A stretch of DNA of 13,190 bases from Pseudomonadota bacterium (GCA_023454395.1 JAEYFY010000334.1:1-13190), one strand, 5' to 3'; shown: positions 1 to 8,196, counted from the first letter of the stretch. The notes: generated from the letters alone by a model not told the origin. Numbers and translations are program-made.

Positions 1-604
1 TCGTTGCTTCTTTTAGTGCGCGATGAATTCGGTGATAACAAGTCAACAAAAGTAATAAATTAATAATAATAAAAAGATAATGCGTGTTTTCTGATAATGT
101 CAGTGAGGGGAATAATCCGATAAAAAACGCAATAGCACCGAAAATAAAGGCTCTATCACTTTTTCCCATCGGACCATCATAACGACGAGATGCATGAATA
201 GTTTGGGCAAGAATGCCTAAGAACTCAGTCATTATCATTAAAAAAAGTGCCAGCATGATCCACCAATAGGACTGTGGAAAAATAAAAGCAAAAGGTAGAT
301 AGAGTGCAATATCTGAAATAACATCGCTGGCTTCGTTTAATATCGCCCCAAAAGCACTCTTTTGATTATGTTCTCGTGCAAGCATGCCATCTATGGCATT
401 AAGCGCCATACGGAAAAAGAGAACAAAAGGGAGTAATAAAAATAAGCGAGGGGAAGGATAAAGTAAAAGCAACCCACCAATGACAATGGATAACAGTAAG
501 GCAGAAAGCGTGACTTGATTTGCGGTGATCCCTTTTGTGAATAACTGTTCTACATAAGGGCGCAATAGAGATTGAAATTTGGGCTTTAGGTCATAAATTG
601 TCAT
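1..604 (-). CDS. ynbA: YnbA-like CDP-alcohol phosphatidyltransferase, C-terminal end cut by the window edge
   Basis: An integral inner-membrane protein of the CDP-alcohol phosphatidyltransferase family, which transfers a phosphatidyl group from CDP-diacylglycerol to an alcohol; the alcohol acceptor of this branch is not established. The frame is open from ATG at 604 (SD AAGGA at 611-615) to the edge, giving 201 visible residues starting MTIYDLKPKFQSLLRP. That is about the length I remember for E. coli YnbA, so little is missing. The family signature lies at residues 69-94: NAIDGMLAR, eight residues, G86, N90 and D94. The usual signature has Asp at all four acidic positions; here the first and third are Asn (N69, N90), while D72, G73, A76, R77, G86 and D94 are kept. 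Hydrophobic segments lie at about 31-50, 54-68, 95-110, 113-135, 152-170 and 175-190. In E. coli the gene precedes ynbB, a CdsA-like enzyme; here that position is outside the window. Confidence 0.8.
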   Translation of the reverse strand, partial: MTIYDLKPKFQSLLRPYVEQLFTKGITANQVTLSALLLSIVIGGLLLLYPSPRLFLLLPFVLFFRMALNAIDGMLAREHNQKSAFGAILNEASDVISDIALYLPFAFIFPQSYWWIMLALFLMIMTEFLGILAQTIHASRRYDGPMGKSDRAFIFGAIAFFIGLFPSLTLSENTHYLFIIINLLLLLTCYHRIHRALKEAT

Positions 605-1024
605 GACGCATCCTTGTGTTCAAAAGTGCGTATATTACTTAAAAATTATTATTTTATTATTAGCTGATTTTTATCCTATTGAATATCTTTATTTTAATGG
701 TTTAATTTATTTAAGATTTAAACATAAAACGTATATCTGAAATTTACTTGAGTTAATAATTATTTAGCGCTTAAAAAAAGGGAGAATAAGATACATATAA
801 TTGTAATTATCAGACTGTTCCGTGTTTGTTTTATTCTTTTCATTTTAAGAATGATTAAATTTTCTTTAGTAATATGTACGTAATTATAATTAGAAAATTA
901 AATAAGAGGGATGAAATAAGAAATACCTTATAGTAACTAATGGAATTAGTTTAATTTATTAAAAATATCATTTTATATAAAATTTAAATCTAACAAGAGT
1001 GTATCAATAGAGTAGTTATCTGTA

Positions 1025-1053
1025 TTGAGTGATAAGTGCAAAAAAACTAGATA
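1025..1053 (+). promoter_or_regulatory. Putative sigma70 promoter of the TonB-dependent receptor gene
   Basis: A -35-like TTGAGT (1025-1030) is separated by 17 bases from a -10-like TAGATA (1048-1053). The -10 element runs into the Fur palindrome that begins at 1050, the arrangement expected for a Fur-repressed promoter. The predicted leader is about 85 nt. This is a consensus match by eye in AT-rich DNA, where chance matches are common; the overlap with the Fur site is the main support. Confidence 0.45.
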
Positions 1054-1074
1054 ATGATAATTATTATCATTATC
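1050..1074. promoter_or_regulatory. Fur box: 25-bp perfect palindrome
   Basis: Arm GATAATGATAAT (1050-1061), a central T at 1062, and the exact inverse arm ATTATCATTATC (1063-1074). The first 19 bases match the classical Fur consensus GATAATGATAATCATTATC at 18 positions. Because the dyad is longer than 19 bp, overlapping 19-bp sites can be drawn on both sides of the centre, as at promoters that bind two Fur dimers. It sits 72 bp before the receptor start, so repression by iron-loaded Fur is the natural reading. Confidence 0.9.
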
Positions 1075-1145
1075 ATGATTGGCGCTGTTAGTTACAGCTC
1101 TAATCATCTATCAAACTAATAACCATACAAAAAGATACTATTATT

Positions 1146-3479
1146 ATGATCCATTTCTTAGCAAAAAATGATGCTTATCGTCAGGGAATTGGGATATTTT
1201 CATTTTCGTCATCAGCGATTGCATTATTATTGACTTCACTCACTTCGTTAAATAGCTATGCAGCTGAAAGTGTAAAACCAGAAATAACGACACCCACAAA
1301 GTCGGAGAGTCCTGCACAACCAAAATCGCGTGAAAAGATTATTCTTGAACCTATTTATGTATTAGGGGAGCTTAATTCGAGTGTTGATGCAGGAAGTACT
1401 GTTCTGACATTAAAAGATATCGACAGAATTCAGCCTAATAATATTGCAGAGCTGGTGGATAAATTACCCGGAATTTCATCATCTGGCTCTCCAAGACCAG
1501 GTGGTCAAACATTAAATATCTGGGGGATGGGTAATCCTGAAGATATTAAAATCACGCTTGATGGTACACCTAAAACCTTTGAGAAATATCGCCAAGGTTC
1601 AATTTTTATTGATCCTGAATTAATACGCCGTCTTGATGTTGATAAAGGTCCTCATAATATTACTCAAGGGAATGGCGGGTTTGGTGGTTCGGTGAGAATT
1701 GAAACCAAAGATCCCGATGACTTATTATTACCCGATCAGCATATTGGGATGTTTTTAAAATACGGGCATCATACTAACGATAGACAAAATCGTTATAGTG
1801 GTGCGGTATATGGCAAATTACTTGATGGACAAGCTGACGGATTATTCTATTTTAACCGTCGTGAAAGTGATGATCTGCGACGTCCTGATGGGACTAAATT
1901 TGGCTATTCACAGTCAGATCAAGATTCTTTTTTAATTAAAACTAATATCTATTTAACTGAAGCACAAACATTAACGTTATCAGCATCACGATCAGAAAGT
2001 GATGGTTGGACACCTTGGGCAGCCAAGCGTGATGAATTAGCTAAACCTAGCCAAGCTGAAGTGGATAAATACGGTTTTGATGCCGCGATGAAACGTAAAT
2101 TAGTTTATCGTGATCAAAAAGATGACACCTTCAGTGTGAAATGGAATATTCAGCCAGTTGATTCTGATTTAATTAATTTAACGCTTACCTACGGTTATTC
2201 AAAAACTAAGCAAAACGATAGTCGCCCAGAGACAGCAAGCTCCTATTTTAGTGGCAGTATGGGAAATCAAAGTTGGGTAGATTATCGAAATCATCAGATC
2301 GAAATTAAAAATGAAAGCACTATTATGCAGGGTGCTTTAGAGCATAAAGTATTAGTGGGAACACGTTGGCATCGTAATGATCGTGATGTCTTAATGTTTA
2401 CTCGCGATAAAGCTAAAAATCCAAATTATAACTATGGATATTATGCGCCTCCTTATATGCCAGAAGGTACGCAAACAACAACCAGTTTCTATCTTCAAGA
2501 TTCGATGAGTTATAGAAATATAACGATAACACCGGGCGTTCGCTACGATATCGTTAAAAATCAAGGCAAGGGAAGCCGAGCTATTACTTATCAAGATCCT
2601 GATCCGTATTATGGTCATGATTATTCGGATGTGACTTATAGCGGGGCAACACCTCATTTAGGTTTATTATGGAAAATGAACCAGAATTTCAGATTCTTTG
2701 GTGATCTCACCTACACATGGCGTGCTCCATTAATTGATGAGCAGTATGAAGTTCAAGGAAGTGTTTCTAGTTTAACGGGTACAAGCCGTCACCTAGATAA
2801 AGAAACAGTAAGAGCGGCACGAATTGGTGCCATTGCAGACTTTGAAAGTGTTATTCAGCAAGAAGACCAACTGCAATTAAGAACAACACTGTTTGATACT
2901 CGTGGTAAAGACGAAATCTTCCGCCGCCGTGGTGTTTATTGTGAAAGTCAAAAGGTGGATGGGCATAATGGAAATTGCCCGCCTTCAATAGGTAATTACC
3001 GTAATTTACCGGGTTATCATATTCAAGGATTAGAAATTGAAGCCTTTTATAACAGCCCTAATGTATTCGGTCGTTTAGCGTATTCGACAATGAAAGGAAA
3101 ACGAGACCAATCACCGCGTGATCCGTGGTTTGGTCAAAAAACATGGATTGCGGAGATCCAGCCTGATGCTTTACATGCCACCCTTGGCGTAAAAGTACCA
3201 AGCATTAATGTCAATATGGGATGGACGGGTGATTTTATTGGCGCTCAACGTCGCTCACCAATGGATGCTGATCCTGATGCAGGTTATTGGTCATTACCAA
3301 AAAGTAAAGGTTATGCAATACACGGTTTATTTGCGAATTGGGAACCTTCTTTTATAGATAATACTGAGGTTCGTTTTACAGTCGCGAATTTATTTAACCG
3401 TGATTATTACCCTTATTTAGGGGAGTCAGTTTCAGGTGTAGGGCGTGATTATCGATTTACTGTGGTAAAACGTTTCTAA
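1146..3479 (+). CDS. TonB-dependent outer-membrane receptor, heme/hemoglobin-receptor type
   Basis: A 777-residue outer-membrane transporter that should import an iron source, probably heme or hemoglobin, using TonB-ExbB-ExbD energy. A long signal peptide (hydrophobic stretch about 15-34, cleavage near SYAA at 37-40) is followed by a TonB-box-like LEPIYVLGE at 67-75. The plug domain runs from about 85 to 190 and contains LDGTPKTF, a DPELIRRLDVDKGP stretch and GGFGGSVRIETKD, all resembling the HemR/HmuR plug. The barrel covers about 195-777 and ends in the aromatic KRF typical of outer-membrane proteins. WRAPLIDEQYE (W525-E535) matches the heme-receptor FRAP motif, but the region where NPDL normally follows reads SRHLDKET (547-554). 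C599 and C611 could form a loop disulfide. The start has only a weak AAAAGA Shine-Dalgarno. No heme-transport genes are adjacent. The family is firm; the substrate is inferred. Confidence 0.85.
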   Translation: MIHFLAKNDAYRQGIGIFSFSSSAIALLLTSLTSLNSYAAESVKPEITTPTKSESPAQPKSREKIILEPIYVLGELNSSVDAGSTVLTLKDIDRIQPNNIAELVDKLPGISSSGSPRPGGQTLNIWGMGNPEDIKITLDGTPKTFEKYRQGSIFIDPELIRRLDVDKGPHNITQGNGGFGGSVRIETKDPDDLLLPDQHIGMFLKYGHHTNDRQNRYSGAVYGKLLDGQADGLFYFNRRESDDLRRPDGTKFGYSQSDQDSFLIKTNIYLTEAQTLTLSASRSESDGWTPWAAKRDELAKPSQAEVDKYGFDAAMKRKLVYRDQKDDTFSVKWNIQPVDSDLINLTLTYGYSKTKQNDSRPETASSYFSGSMGNQSWVDYRNHQIEIKNESTIMQGALEHKVLVGTRWHRNDRDVLMFTRDKAKNPNYNYGYYAPPYMPEGTQTTTSFYLQDSMSYRNITITPGVRYDIVKNQGKGSRAITYQDPDPYYGHDYSDVTYSGATPHLGLLWKMNQNFRFFGDLTYTWRAPLIDEQYEVQGSVSSLTGTSRHLDKETVRAARIGAIADFESVIQQEDQLQLRTTLFDTRGKDEIFRRRGVYCESQKVDGHNGNCPPSIGNYRNLPGYHIQGLEIEAFYNSPNVFGRLAYSTMKGKRDQSPRDPWFGQKTWIAEIQPDALHATLGVKVPSINVNMGWTGDFIGAQRRSPMDADPDAGYWSLPKSKGYAIHGLFANWEPSFIDNTEVRFTVANLFNRDYYPYLGESVSGVGRDYRFTVVKRF

Positions 3480-3521
3480 TATTACTGAAAATAGAAAATG
3501 CGGCTGTTGGTCGCTTAAACA

Positions 3522-3552
3522 AATAAACCCCATAGCTATTATGGGGTTTATT
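3522..3552. terminator. Bidirectional intrinsic terminator between convergent genes
   Basis: A perfect 13-bp stem, AATAAACCCCATA (3522-3534) and its inverse (3540-3552), encloses a 5-nt loop. It has four G:C pairs in a row and lies between the receptor stop (3479) and the stop of the convergent small membrane protein gene (3585). On the minus strand the stem runs into a T-rich tract (TTTATTTGTTT); on the plus strand the tract is TTTATTGTCATT, weaker. It probably serves both genes. Confidence 0.8.
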
Positions 3553-3584
3553 GTCATTAAGAGTTCAATACTCAATATATTGAA

Positions 3585-3935
3585 TTAATAACCGTATGAT
3601 GCAGAAGTTGCAATCATTGCCATCATGGTGGTGAAGAAGAAAATAAAGAAAAGAACCGCCATAATGATACTAATAATAAAGTAAATAAAGCCTGCTCTAT
3701 TCCATGTTTCTTGCACTTTCATAAAGGTTTCAACAGAATCGTAATCACCATTTTTCCAAGCCCATTCATTTCCTTTAATACCACAGACAAAGAGCCAAAT
3801 CAGATTAAGTAAAGGAACAAGTACTAATAATGGAAGATAGGATTTATTACCAAAACCCCAAATAATATTAAACATGAAAGCACCCCAGTTCCAACGTTTA
3901 ATTTCTTCAGGTACTGGTTTGTTAGTGTAAGACAC
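3585..3935 (-). CDS. Small uncharacterised membrane protein (116 aa)
   Basis: I recognise no characterised function. The frame opens with GTG at 3935-3933, preceded by the Shine-Dalgarno AAGGA with a 7-base gap, which supports this non-ATG start. The N-terminal part (residues 8-62) has PEEIKRWNWGAFMFNIIWG, a hydrophobic stretch at about 33-52, and GIKGNEWAWKNG at 52-63. I recall this W/G-rich pattern from small conserved membrane proteins of unknown role in several phyla. A second strongly hydrophobic segment lies at about 82-110 (GFIYFIISII onward), and the tail ATSASYGY is short. Two or three membrane passes are likely, with the charged 60-80 region between them. It appears to be monocistronic, convergent with the receptor gene and separated from proX by a terminator. 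Confidence 0.75.
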   Translation of the reverse strand: MSYTNKPVPEEIKRWNWGAFMFNIIWGFGNKSYLPLLVLVPLLNLIWLFVCGIKGNEWAWKNGDYDSVETFMKVQETWNRAGFIYFIISIIMAVLFFIFFFTTMMAMIATSASYGY

Positions 3936-3961
3936 AGTTTATTCCTTATTTAAAAATAATA

Positions 3962-3991
3962 AATATAAAAATGAGAATGCCAAAATGGCAA
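3962..3991 (-). promoter_or_regulatory. Possible promoter of the small membrane protein gene
   Basis: On the minus strand TTGCCA (3991-3986) and TATATT (3967-3962) are 18 bases apart, which would start transcription about 20 nt before the GTG codon. The -35 element overlaps a short dyad, TGCCA/TGGCA at 3979-3990. This is a by-eye match only. The rest of 3992-4157 is AT-rich with nothing recognisable. Confidence 0.35.
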
Positions 3992-4157
3992 CTGGAGAAA
4001 GGAATAATCATAATTGAACAAATGAGAGAATGAAAGACAGGGATATCGCTACCATTAATAAAAAGAATAATCTTAATAATAAAGTTGTATTAGGATCTCT
4101 TAATTTTTATATAAACTTATTTTGCCTAATTACATATAAATTTAGTTTTTTATAAAT

Positions 4158-4191
4158 AAAAACAGGCACACAAGAGTGTGACCTGTTTTTT
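4158..4191 (-). terminator. Intrinsic terminator of proVWX
   Basis: The stem AAAAACAGG plus CACAC (4158-4171) pairs with GTGTG, a bulged A, then CCTGTTTTT (4176-4190) around a 4-nt loop. On the minus strand the hairpin follows the proX stop by about 30 nt and runs into TTTTTATTTATAAAAAAC, a standard terminator tail. Confidence 0.8.
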
Positions 4192-4220
4192 GATAATCTT
4201 AATTTAAGGTTATTTATTGA

Positions 4221-5216
4221 TTATTTTGCAGCTGCTTGAGCTTGTTCAATCCAACCATCAAACGTTTTTTGATGGGCTTTGATCCATGCATTAGCATGAC
4301 GTTCAATATCTGCTTGTGATTTTTGGCCATTATGCATACGTAAGTTTTGCGCATTAATATCGGCAACAGATACTTTCATCACTTCAAAGAGTTTTGCCGC
4401 AGCGGGGTTTTCTTCAGCCCACTTTTTATTTGCTGCAATATGCATGGTACTTGGTGGGAAACCATAGTTTTTACCATTTGCTAATGTGGTATCGGTTTTA
4501 TCATCACCTGGTAACGAAGAGAAGGGCACTTGTAACCAAACAACATCTTTACCCGGTTTTAATACATCACTTATCCAGTAAGGCGTCCATGTGTAATAAA
4601 AAATAGGTTTGCCTTCTTTATAACGGGTAATGGTATCTGCCATCATTGCCGCGTAATTGCCTTGGTTATGTGTGACAGATTTTTCTAATCCATAGGCTTT
4701 TAAGTGATTGTTGATAGCTTCTTCACAACCCCATCCCGGATTACAACCCGTTAAATCGGCTTTGCCATCACCATTGGCATCAAATAATTTAGCAATGTTC
4801 GGATCTTTTAATTGCTCAATATTCGTAATGTTATATTTCTCTGCCGTTTTTTTATCAATCAAGTAGCCTTGAGCAGCATTAACGACATAATCCCCTTTAC
4901 GATAAAAGGTATTATCACCCCCCGCTGCCGCATATTGTGAATTATGAAGAGGAACCCAACTGACTGCCATAAAGGTAGCATCACCATTGGCGATAGAGGA
5001 ATAAGCAACGTTATAGTCAACTTCTTTAATTGGCTGAACAGTGTAACCTAATTGTTCTAGTGCTTTGTTTACGATTAAAGTTTGAAAGGTTTCTTCAGAA
5101 ATCGTACTTTGCACAGGTTGAACCGAAATTCCTTTTCCAGGTAAATCAGCAGCGGATAACTGGGTGCTTATCAGTGTGGCGGACAATACGGTTGCCCAGA
5201 TAACTGGATTACGCAT
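4221..5216 (-). CDS. proX: Glycine betaine/proline betaine-binding periplasmic protein ProX
   Basis: The periplasmic receptor of the ProVWX (ProU) osmoprotectant importer: it binds glycine betaine and proline betaine and delivers them to ProW. It has 331 residues, against about 330 in E. coli. The signal peptide is residues 1-22, and the mature protein begins ADLPGKG as in E. coli. The three tryptophans that form the betaine cage are present at W87, W162 and W210 (65, 140 and 188 in the mature protein), and the cysteine pair C158/C164 flanks W162 in GCNPGWGC. The start ATG at 5216 has the Shine-Dalgarno AGAAGG. It is the last gene of the operon, 146 bp after proW, with a hairpin in the gap and a terminator downstream. 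Nothing in the sequence suggests loss of function. Confidence 0.96.
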   Translation of the reverse strand: MRNPVIWATVLSATLISTQLSAADLPGKGISVQPVQSTISEETFQTLIVNKALEQLGYTVQPIKEVDYNVAYSSIANGDATFMAVSWVPLHNSQYAAAGGDNTFYRKGDYVVNAAQGYLIDKKTAEKYNITNIEQLKDPNIAKLFDANGDGKADLTGCNPGWGCEEAINNHLKAYGLEKSVTHNQGNYAAMMADTITRYKEGKPIFYYTWTPYWISDVLKPGKDVVWLQVPFSSLPGDDKTDTTLANGKNYGFPPSTMHIAANKKWAEENPAAAKLFEVMKVSVADINAQNLRMHNGQKSQADIERHANAWIKAHQKTFDGWIEQAQAAAK

Positions 5217-5251
5217 AGTTTTTCCTTCTGTTGTGATGGTAAGAGATAAAT

Positions 5252-5271
5252 AGCGACAGCGAACTGTCGCT
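5252..5271 (-). other. Intercistronic hairpin between proW and proX
   Basis: A perfect 8-bp stem, AGCGACAG (5252-5259) and CTGTCGCT (5264-5271), with a 4-nt loop lies in the 146-bp proW-proX gap, about 36 nt before the proX start. Only AT-rich sequence surrounds it. It could protect the 3' end of a processed proVW message or moderate read-through into proX, giving ProX its own expression level. It lacks a T tract in the direction of transcription, so a full terminator is unlikely. Confidence 0.6.
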
Positions 5272-5362
5272 TTTATTTCTTATATTGATTGAACGTGATG
5301 TTCTTATTGATTTTTAATACTTATTTTTAATACTGTTTTTTAATAAATAGTGAAAATATTTA

Positions 5363-6559
5363 TTACGATGCTTTTTTGCCAAAGAGTCGGCAAATTAAAC
5401 CAATAGGTCCTGTCATATACCAGCATCGATTGCCTTTATGACGACTGTTTTGACCTAAAGATTGTGTTAATCGGTCAAGAATAATGGCGAGGATAACAAT
5501 ACCAGCCCCCCCTACGGCAGCAAGTCCCATATCAAGGCGACCTATACCGCGCAATACCATTTGACCTAATCCACCGACGGCTATCATTGAGGCAATAACA
5601 ACCATTGAAAGCGCTAACATCAGTGTTTGGTTTACACCTGCCATAATCGTTGGCATAGCGAGCGGTAATTGCACTTTAAACAGCATTTGGCGAGGATTTG
5701 CACCAAATGATTGTGCTGCTTCAATTAAATCTTCAGGGACTTGTTTGATCCCTAGAATGGTCAATCTCACAATAGGAGGTAAGGCAAAAATAATGGTGAC
5801 CACAACACCAGGTACGTTACCAATACCAAATAACATGACGATAGGTACTAAATAGACAAATGCAGGCGTTGTCTGCATTGCATCCAGTAAAGGCCGAACA
5901 ATTTTGGATGCTCTATCACTGTTAGCTAACCATATTCCTAATGGAAGCCCGATAATAAGACAAAACAGTAATGAAGTGAGTACCAATGCAAGGGTAACCA
6001 TCGCTTCAGACCAAGCACCAATCGCACCAATTAATATTAATGAGATAAAAGAAGCAGCCCCCATGACTTTGCCTGACAGTTGCCATGCAATCAGAGAAAA
6101 CAGAATAATGGCGATAGGTGCTGGCATTGAGGTTAAGAAATTTTCAAAACCACTTAATACCAAATCAACCGGTACACGAATACCTTGGAAAACAGGGCGA
6201 AAGTGCAACACAATCCAGTCAATCGCTTCGGTAACCCATGAATCTAATGGGATCAGCGTATTGTGAAATGGGTCCATGAGATTAAATGAATCGGGTGCAA
6301 CATCCGTCGGTGCGGCATCTAGCCAATCACTGCCAGCGGATGAGGTGTCAATATTGTCAGTACCACTGCCAGCACCCCATGGATCGGCATCTGTTGATGT
6401 ACTGTCAGCACTGCTCCAAGGATCGCTTTCTGTTGCGCTAGTATCTGTTGTTGCCCAAGGATCATCATTTACATGAGTTGTCTCTTGTGCCGTCTCGTTT
6501 GTCGCAGTCTCTTGGATTTTTGTATCCAACGCTGTATTTTGATCTGCTGTATTACTCAT
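5363..6559 (-). CDS. proW: Glycine betaine/proline ABC transporter permease ProW
   Basis: The membrane permease of ProU, forming the channel with the ProV ATPase and receiving substrate from ProX. It has 398 residues, about 44 more than I recall for E. coli ProW (354); nearly all of the extra length is in the N-terminal tail. Residues 1-90 are hydrophilic, rich in T, S, D and E, and include a 13-residue tandem repeat starting DPW (listed separately). The conserved part begins near [18 protein letters not shown] (91-108). Hydrophobic segments lie at about 145-163, 168-183, 186-212, 234-271, 309-332 and 345-364. The ABC-permease EAA loop, EAAQSFGA with a following [11 protein letters not shown], occupies 280-308. 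The start ATG overlaps the last 8 bases of proV and has AAGGAG upstream, so the two are translationally coupled. Confidence 0.95.
   Translation of the reverse strand: MSNTADQNTALDTKIQETATNETAQETTHVNDDPWATTDTSATESDPWSSADSTSTDADPWGAGSGTDNIDTSSAGSDWLDAAPTDVAPDSFNLMDPFHNTLIPLDSWVTEAIDWIVLHFRPVFQGIRVPVDLVLSGFENFLTSMPAPIAIILFSLIAWQLSGKVMGAASFISLILIGAIGAWSEAMVTLALVLTSLLFCLIIGLPLGIWLANSDRASKIVRPLLDAMQTTPAFVYLVPIVMLFGIGNVPGVVVTIIFALPPIVRLTILGIKQVPEDLIEAAQSFGANPRQMLFKVQLPLAMPTIMAGVNQTLMLALSMVVIASMIAVGGLGQMVLRGIGRLDMGLAAVGGAGIVILAIILDRLTQSLGQNSRHKGNRCWYMTGPIGLICRLFGKKAS
6347..6463 (-). repeat. Three tandem 39-bp repeats encoding DPW units in the ProW tail
   Basis: Residues 33-45 ([13 protein letters not shown]), 46-58 ([13 protein letters not shown]) and 59-71 ([13 protein letters not shown]) form three in-register units of exactly 13 residues. 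The first two units resemble each other well beyond DPW in their T/S/D pattern, and their DNA shares CCAAGGATC at the unit boundary on the plus strand. The third is diverged. The repeat explains most of the extra length of this ProW tail. Confidence 0.8.
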
Positions 6560-7751
6560 TTGGCGTCTCCTTATCCAGTGCTTGTAGTAACATTCCTTTA
6601 GAAATTAAGCCGATATAGCGGTTTTTTTCATCAATAACAGGAATGGCACAGGGAGATTGTGCAACAGTTGAAATCAGCTCGTTTAACGGTGTATCACCAT
6701 TAATGGCACAAGGCTCTGGTAAAATAGCTGACTCAATAGGTTGTTTATTCTTCAGCGCCTCTTCAAGAGACATAACGGAAACAATACCAACAAATTTTCT
6801 TCCTCGTTCAATAAGATAGCCAAAGTTTCTATCTTCATCTTCGAGTACTTTTAATGCAGAGCGAGGACCAAAACCAGGTGCAACATGCAGTAAGGTTTCT
6901 GGGCGACGTTTGGCTATATCTTTTGCACTAAATACGTGGCTAATATCAACACCACGGAAAAACGTACGCACATAATCATTTGCTGGATTGTTGAGTATTT
7001 CATCGGGTGTTCCCGTTTGAACAACAACGCCACCTTGCATAATGGCAATTCGATCACCAATACGCATCGCTTCGTCCAAATCATGAGAGATAAATACAAT
7101 GGTTCGCTGTTTATCACCTTGTAAGCTCAATAACTCATCTTGCATTTCAGTACGAATTAATGGATCAAGTGCGGAAAAGGCTTCATCCATTAACAAAATA
7201 TCAGGATCATTCGCCAGCGCACGCGCAAGACCGATACGTTGACGCATCCCACCAGAAAGCTCATCAGGCCAAGAGTTTGCGTAACTACCCAAGTTGACTT
7301 GCTCTAAGGCATCCATCGCTTTTTTATAACGCTCGTCTTTGCTTAATCCAGCGAGATCCATTCCAAATGCAGTGTTATCAAGCACGTTCATATGGGGCAT
7401 CAAGGCAAATGACTGAAACACCATACTGATTTTTTTACGACGAACTTGTCGTAATTCTTTATCTGACATGGTGGCAATATTTTCACCATCAATAAGCACC
7501 TCTCCCTTTGTTGGAGAGATCAGACGATTGAGAAGGCGGACTAGAGTGGATTTACCTGAACCAGATAACCCCATGATGACAAATATTTCGCCTTCTTCAA
7601 TTGCCAGATTTGCATTTTGAACGCCCACCGTAAGCCCTGTTTTATCAAAAATCTGATCTTTATTCATACCCGATTCTAATAATTCGAAAGCGCGTTTAGG
7701 GTGCTCGCCAAATACCTTGTAGAGGTTTTTTACTTCGAGTTTAATTGCCAT
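6552..7751 (-). CDS. proV: Glycine betaine/proline ABC transporter ATP-binding subunit ProV
   Basis: The cytoplasmic ATPase that powers the ProU importer. It has 399 residues, essentially the E. coli length. The nucleotide-binding domain shows Walker [10 protein letters not shown] (61-69), Q-loop Q113, signature LSGGMRQR (165-172), Walker [13 protein letters not shown] (185-196) and the switch histidine H223. A C-terminal pair of CBS-type repeats spans about 280-395 (HVAPGFG, then [20 protein letters not shown] and [12 protein letters not shown]). In related betaine importers such as OpuA, CBS domains sense ionic strength. The ATG at 7751 has only a distant AGGA (13-base gap). Its stop overlaps the proW start by 8 bases (ATGAGTAA), giving coupled translation. 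A promoter is predicted about 93 nt upstream of the start. Confidence 0.96.
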   Translation of the reverse strand: MAIKLEVKNLYKVFGEHPKRAFELLESGMNKDQIFDKTGLTVGVQNANLAIEEGEIFVIMGLSGSGKSTLVRLLNRLISPTKGEVLIDGENIATMSDKELRQVRRKKISMVFQSFALMPHMNVLDNTAFGMDLAGLSKDERYKKAMDALEQVNLGSYANSWPDELSGGMRQRIGLARALANDPDILLMDEAFSALDPLIRTEMQDELLSLQGDKQRTIVFISHDLDEAMRIGDRIAIMQGGVVVQTGTPDEILNNPANDYVRTFFRGVDISHVFSAKDIAKRRPETLLHVAPGFGPRSALKVLEDEDRNFGYLIERGRKFVGIVSVMSLEEALKNKQPIESAILPEPCAINGDTPLNELISTVAQSPCAIPVIDEKNRYIGLISKGMLLQALDKETPNE

Positions 7752-7850
7752 GCAATATATAGTTTCCTATTTAAATATTGAAAGGAATAAATTAAATATT
7801 AATAAATAAGTGTTGTTATTTTCCTAAATAAGATTTTTAGTAAGGGAAAT

Positions 7851-7878
7851 ACCCTACCACAATGATTGAGTCTGACAA
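7851..7878 (-). promoter_or_regulatory. Predicted sigma70 promoter of proVWX
   Basis: On the minus strand TTGTCA (7878-7873) and TAGGGT (7856-7851) are 16 bases apart, placing the transcription start near 7844 and giving a leader of about 93 nt. The G-rich -10 resembles what I remember of the osmotically induced proU P2 promoter of E. coli; that comparison is from memory. Upstream DNA is strongly AT-rich, as expected for H-NS control, but I did not spot the exact high-affinity H-NS motif TCGATAAATT. Confidence 0.6.
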
Positions 7879-8196
7879 CCCTATGTTAATTATAATTAAT
7901 TAAATAAATTGCCTGTTTTTTCTTTATTTTTAATATGATTAATAATTAAATAAAGTGAAATAAATAAAATTGATTAAAAGATATATTTTTCTCTAACTAA
8001 CTGAAATAACTTTATTTTTAGAGATATTATTATTTTGATTAGGATCTCAATAAAAATGAAGACTCAATATCGGAATAGAAGGGAAAAAGAGATGAAAATT
8101 AAATGAAAAAAAATCACTATACATTAGTTAAATTAATATTTATTATCTTATAATAAGCGCCATCTACTCAATATAAGCTAAAATCATTCGAAAAAA
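7879..8196. other. AT-rich region upstream of the proV promoter
   Basis: About 320 bases with long A and T runs and no convincing gene. By analogy with proU of E. coli and Salmonella, such DNA would be a target for H-NS silencing. A 16-codon plus-strand frame starting at 8056 is the only small frame with even a weak ribosome site; I do not call it. No second clear promoter could be picked out. Confidence 0.5.

Larger units (their letters stand above)
605..1145. other. AT-rich divergent intergenic region between ynbA and the receptor gene
   Basis: This stretch is very AT-rich and carries no convincing reading frame; the longest frame I saw near the middle, ATG at 851, is only 10 codons. The right-hand part holds the putative promoter and Fur palindrome listed separately. 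A short dyad, GCTGT/ACAGC around a 5-nt spacer, lies at 1084-1098 in the receptor leader. I could not pick out a clear promoter for ynbA on the minus strand. Confidence 0.6.

Noticed and set aside
851..883. 10-codon plus-strand frame in the ynbA-receptor gap
   Set aside because: No convincing ribosome site and no length to support coding.
1084..1098. GCTGT/ACAGC dyad in the receptor leader as an operator or riboswitch
   Set aside because: Only five base pairs, with no known motif; mentioned under the intergenic region but not called.
2391..2657. Minus-strand open frame of 88 codons inside the receptor gene
   Set aside because: It lies entirely opposite a well-supported coding region, has no family resemblance and no ribosome site that stands out.
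5904..6476. Two plus-strand open frames (120 and 66 codons) opposite proW
   Set aside because: Shadows of proW; their composition is explained by the antisense of the permease and its repeat tail.
8056..8106. Plus-strand 16-codon frame (begins MKTQYRNRREKEMK) with AGGA upstream
   Set aside because: Too short, in A-rich DNA where such frames arise by chance, and the AGGA is 11 bases away; no independent support.
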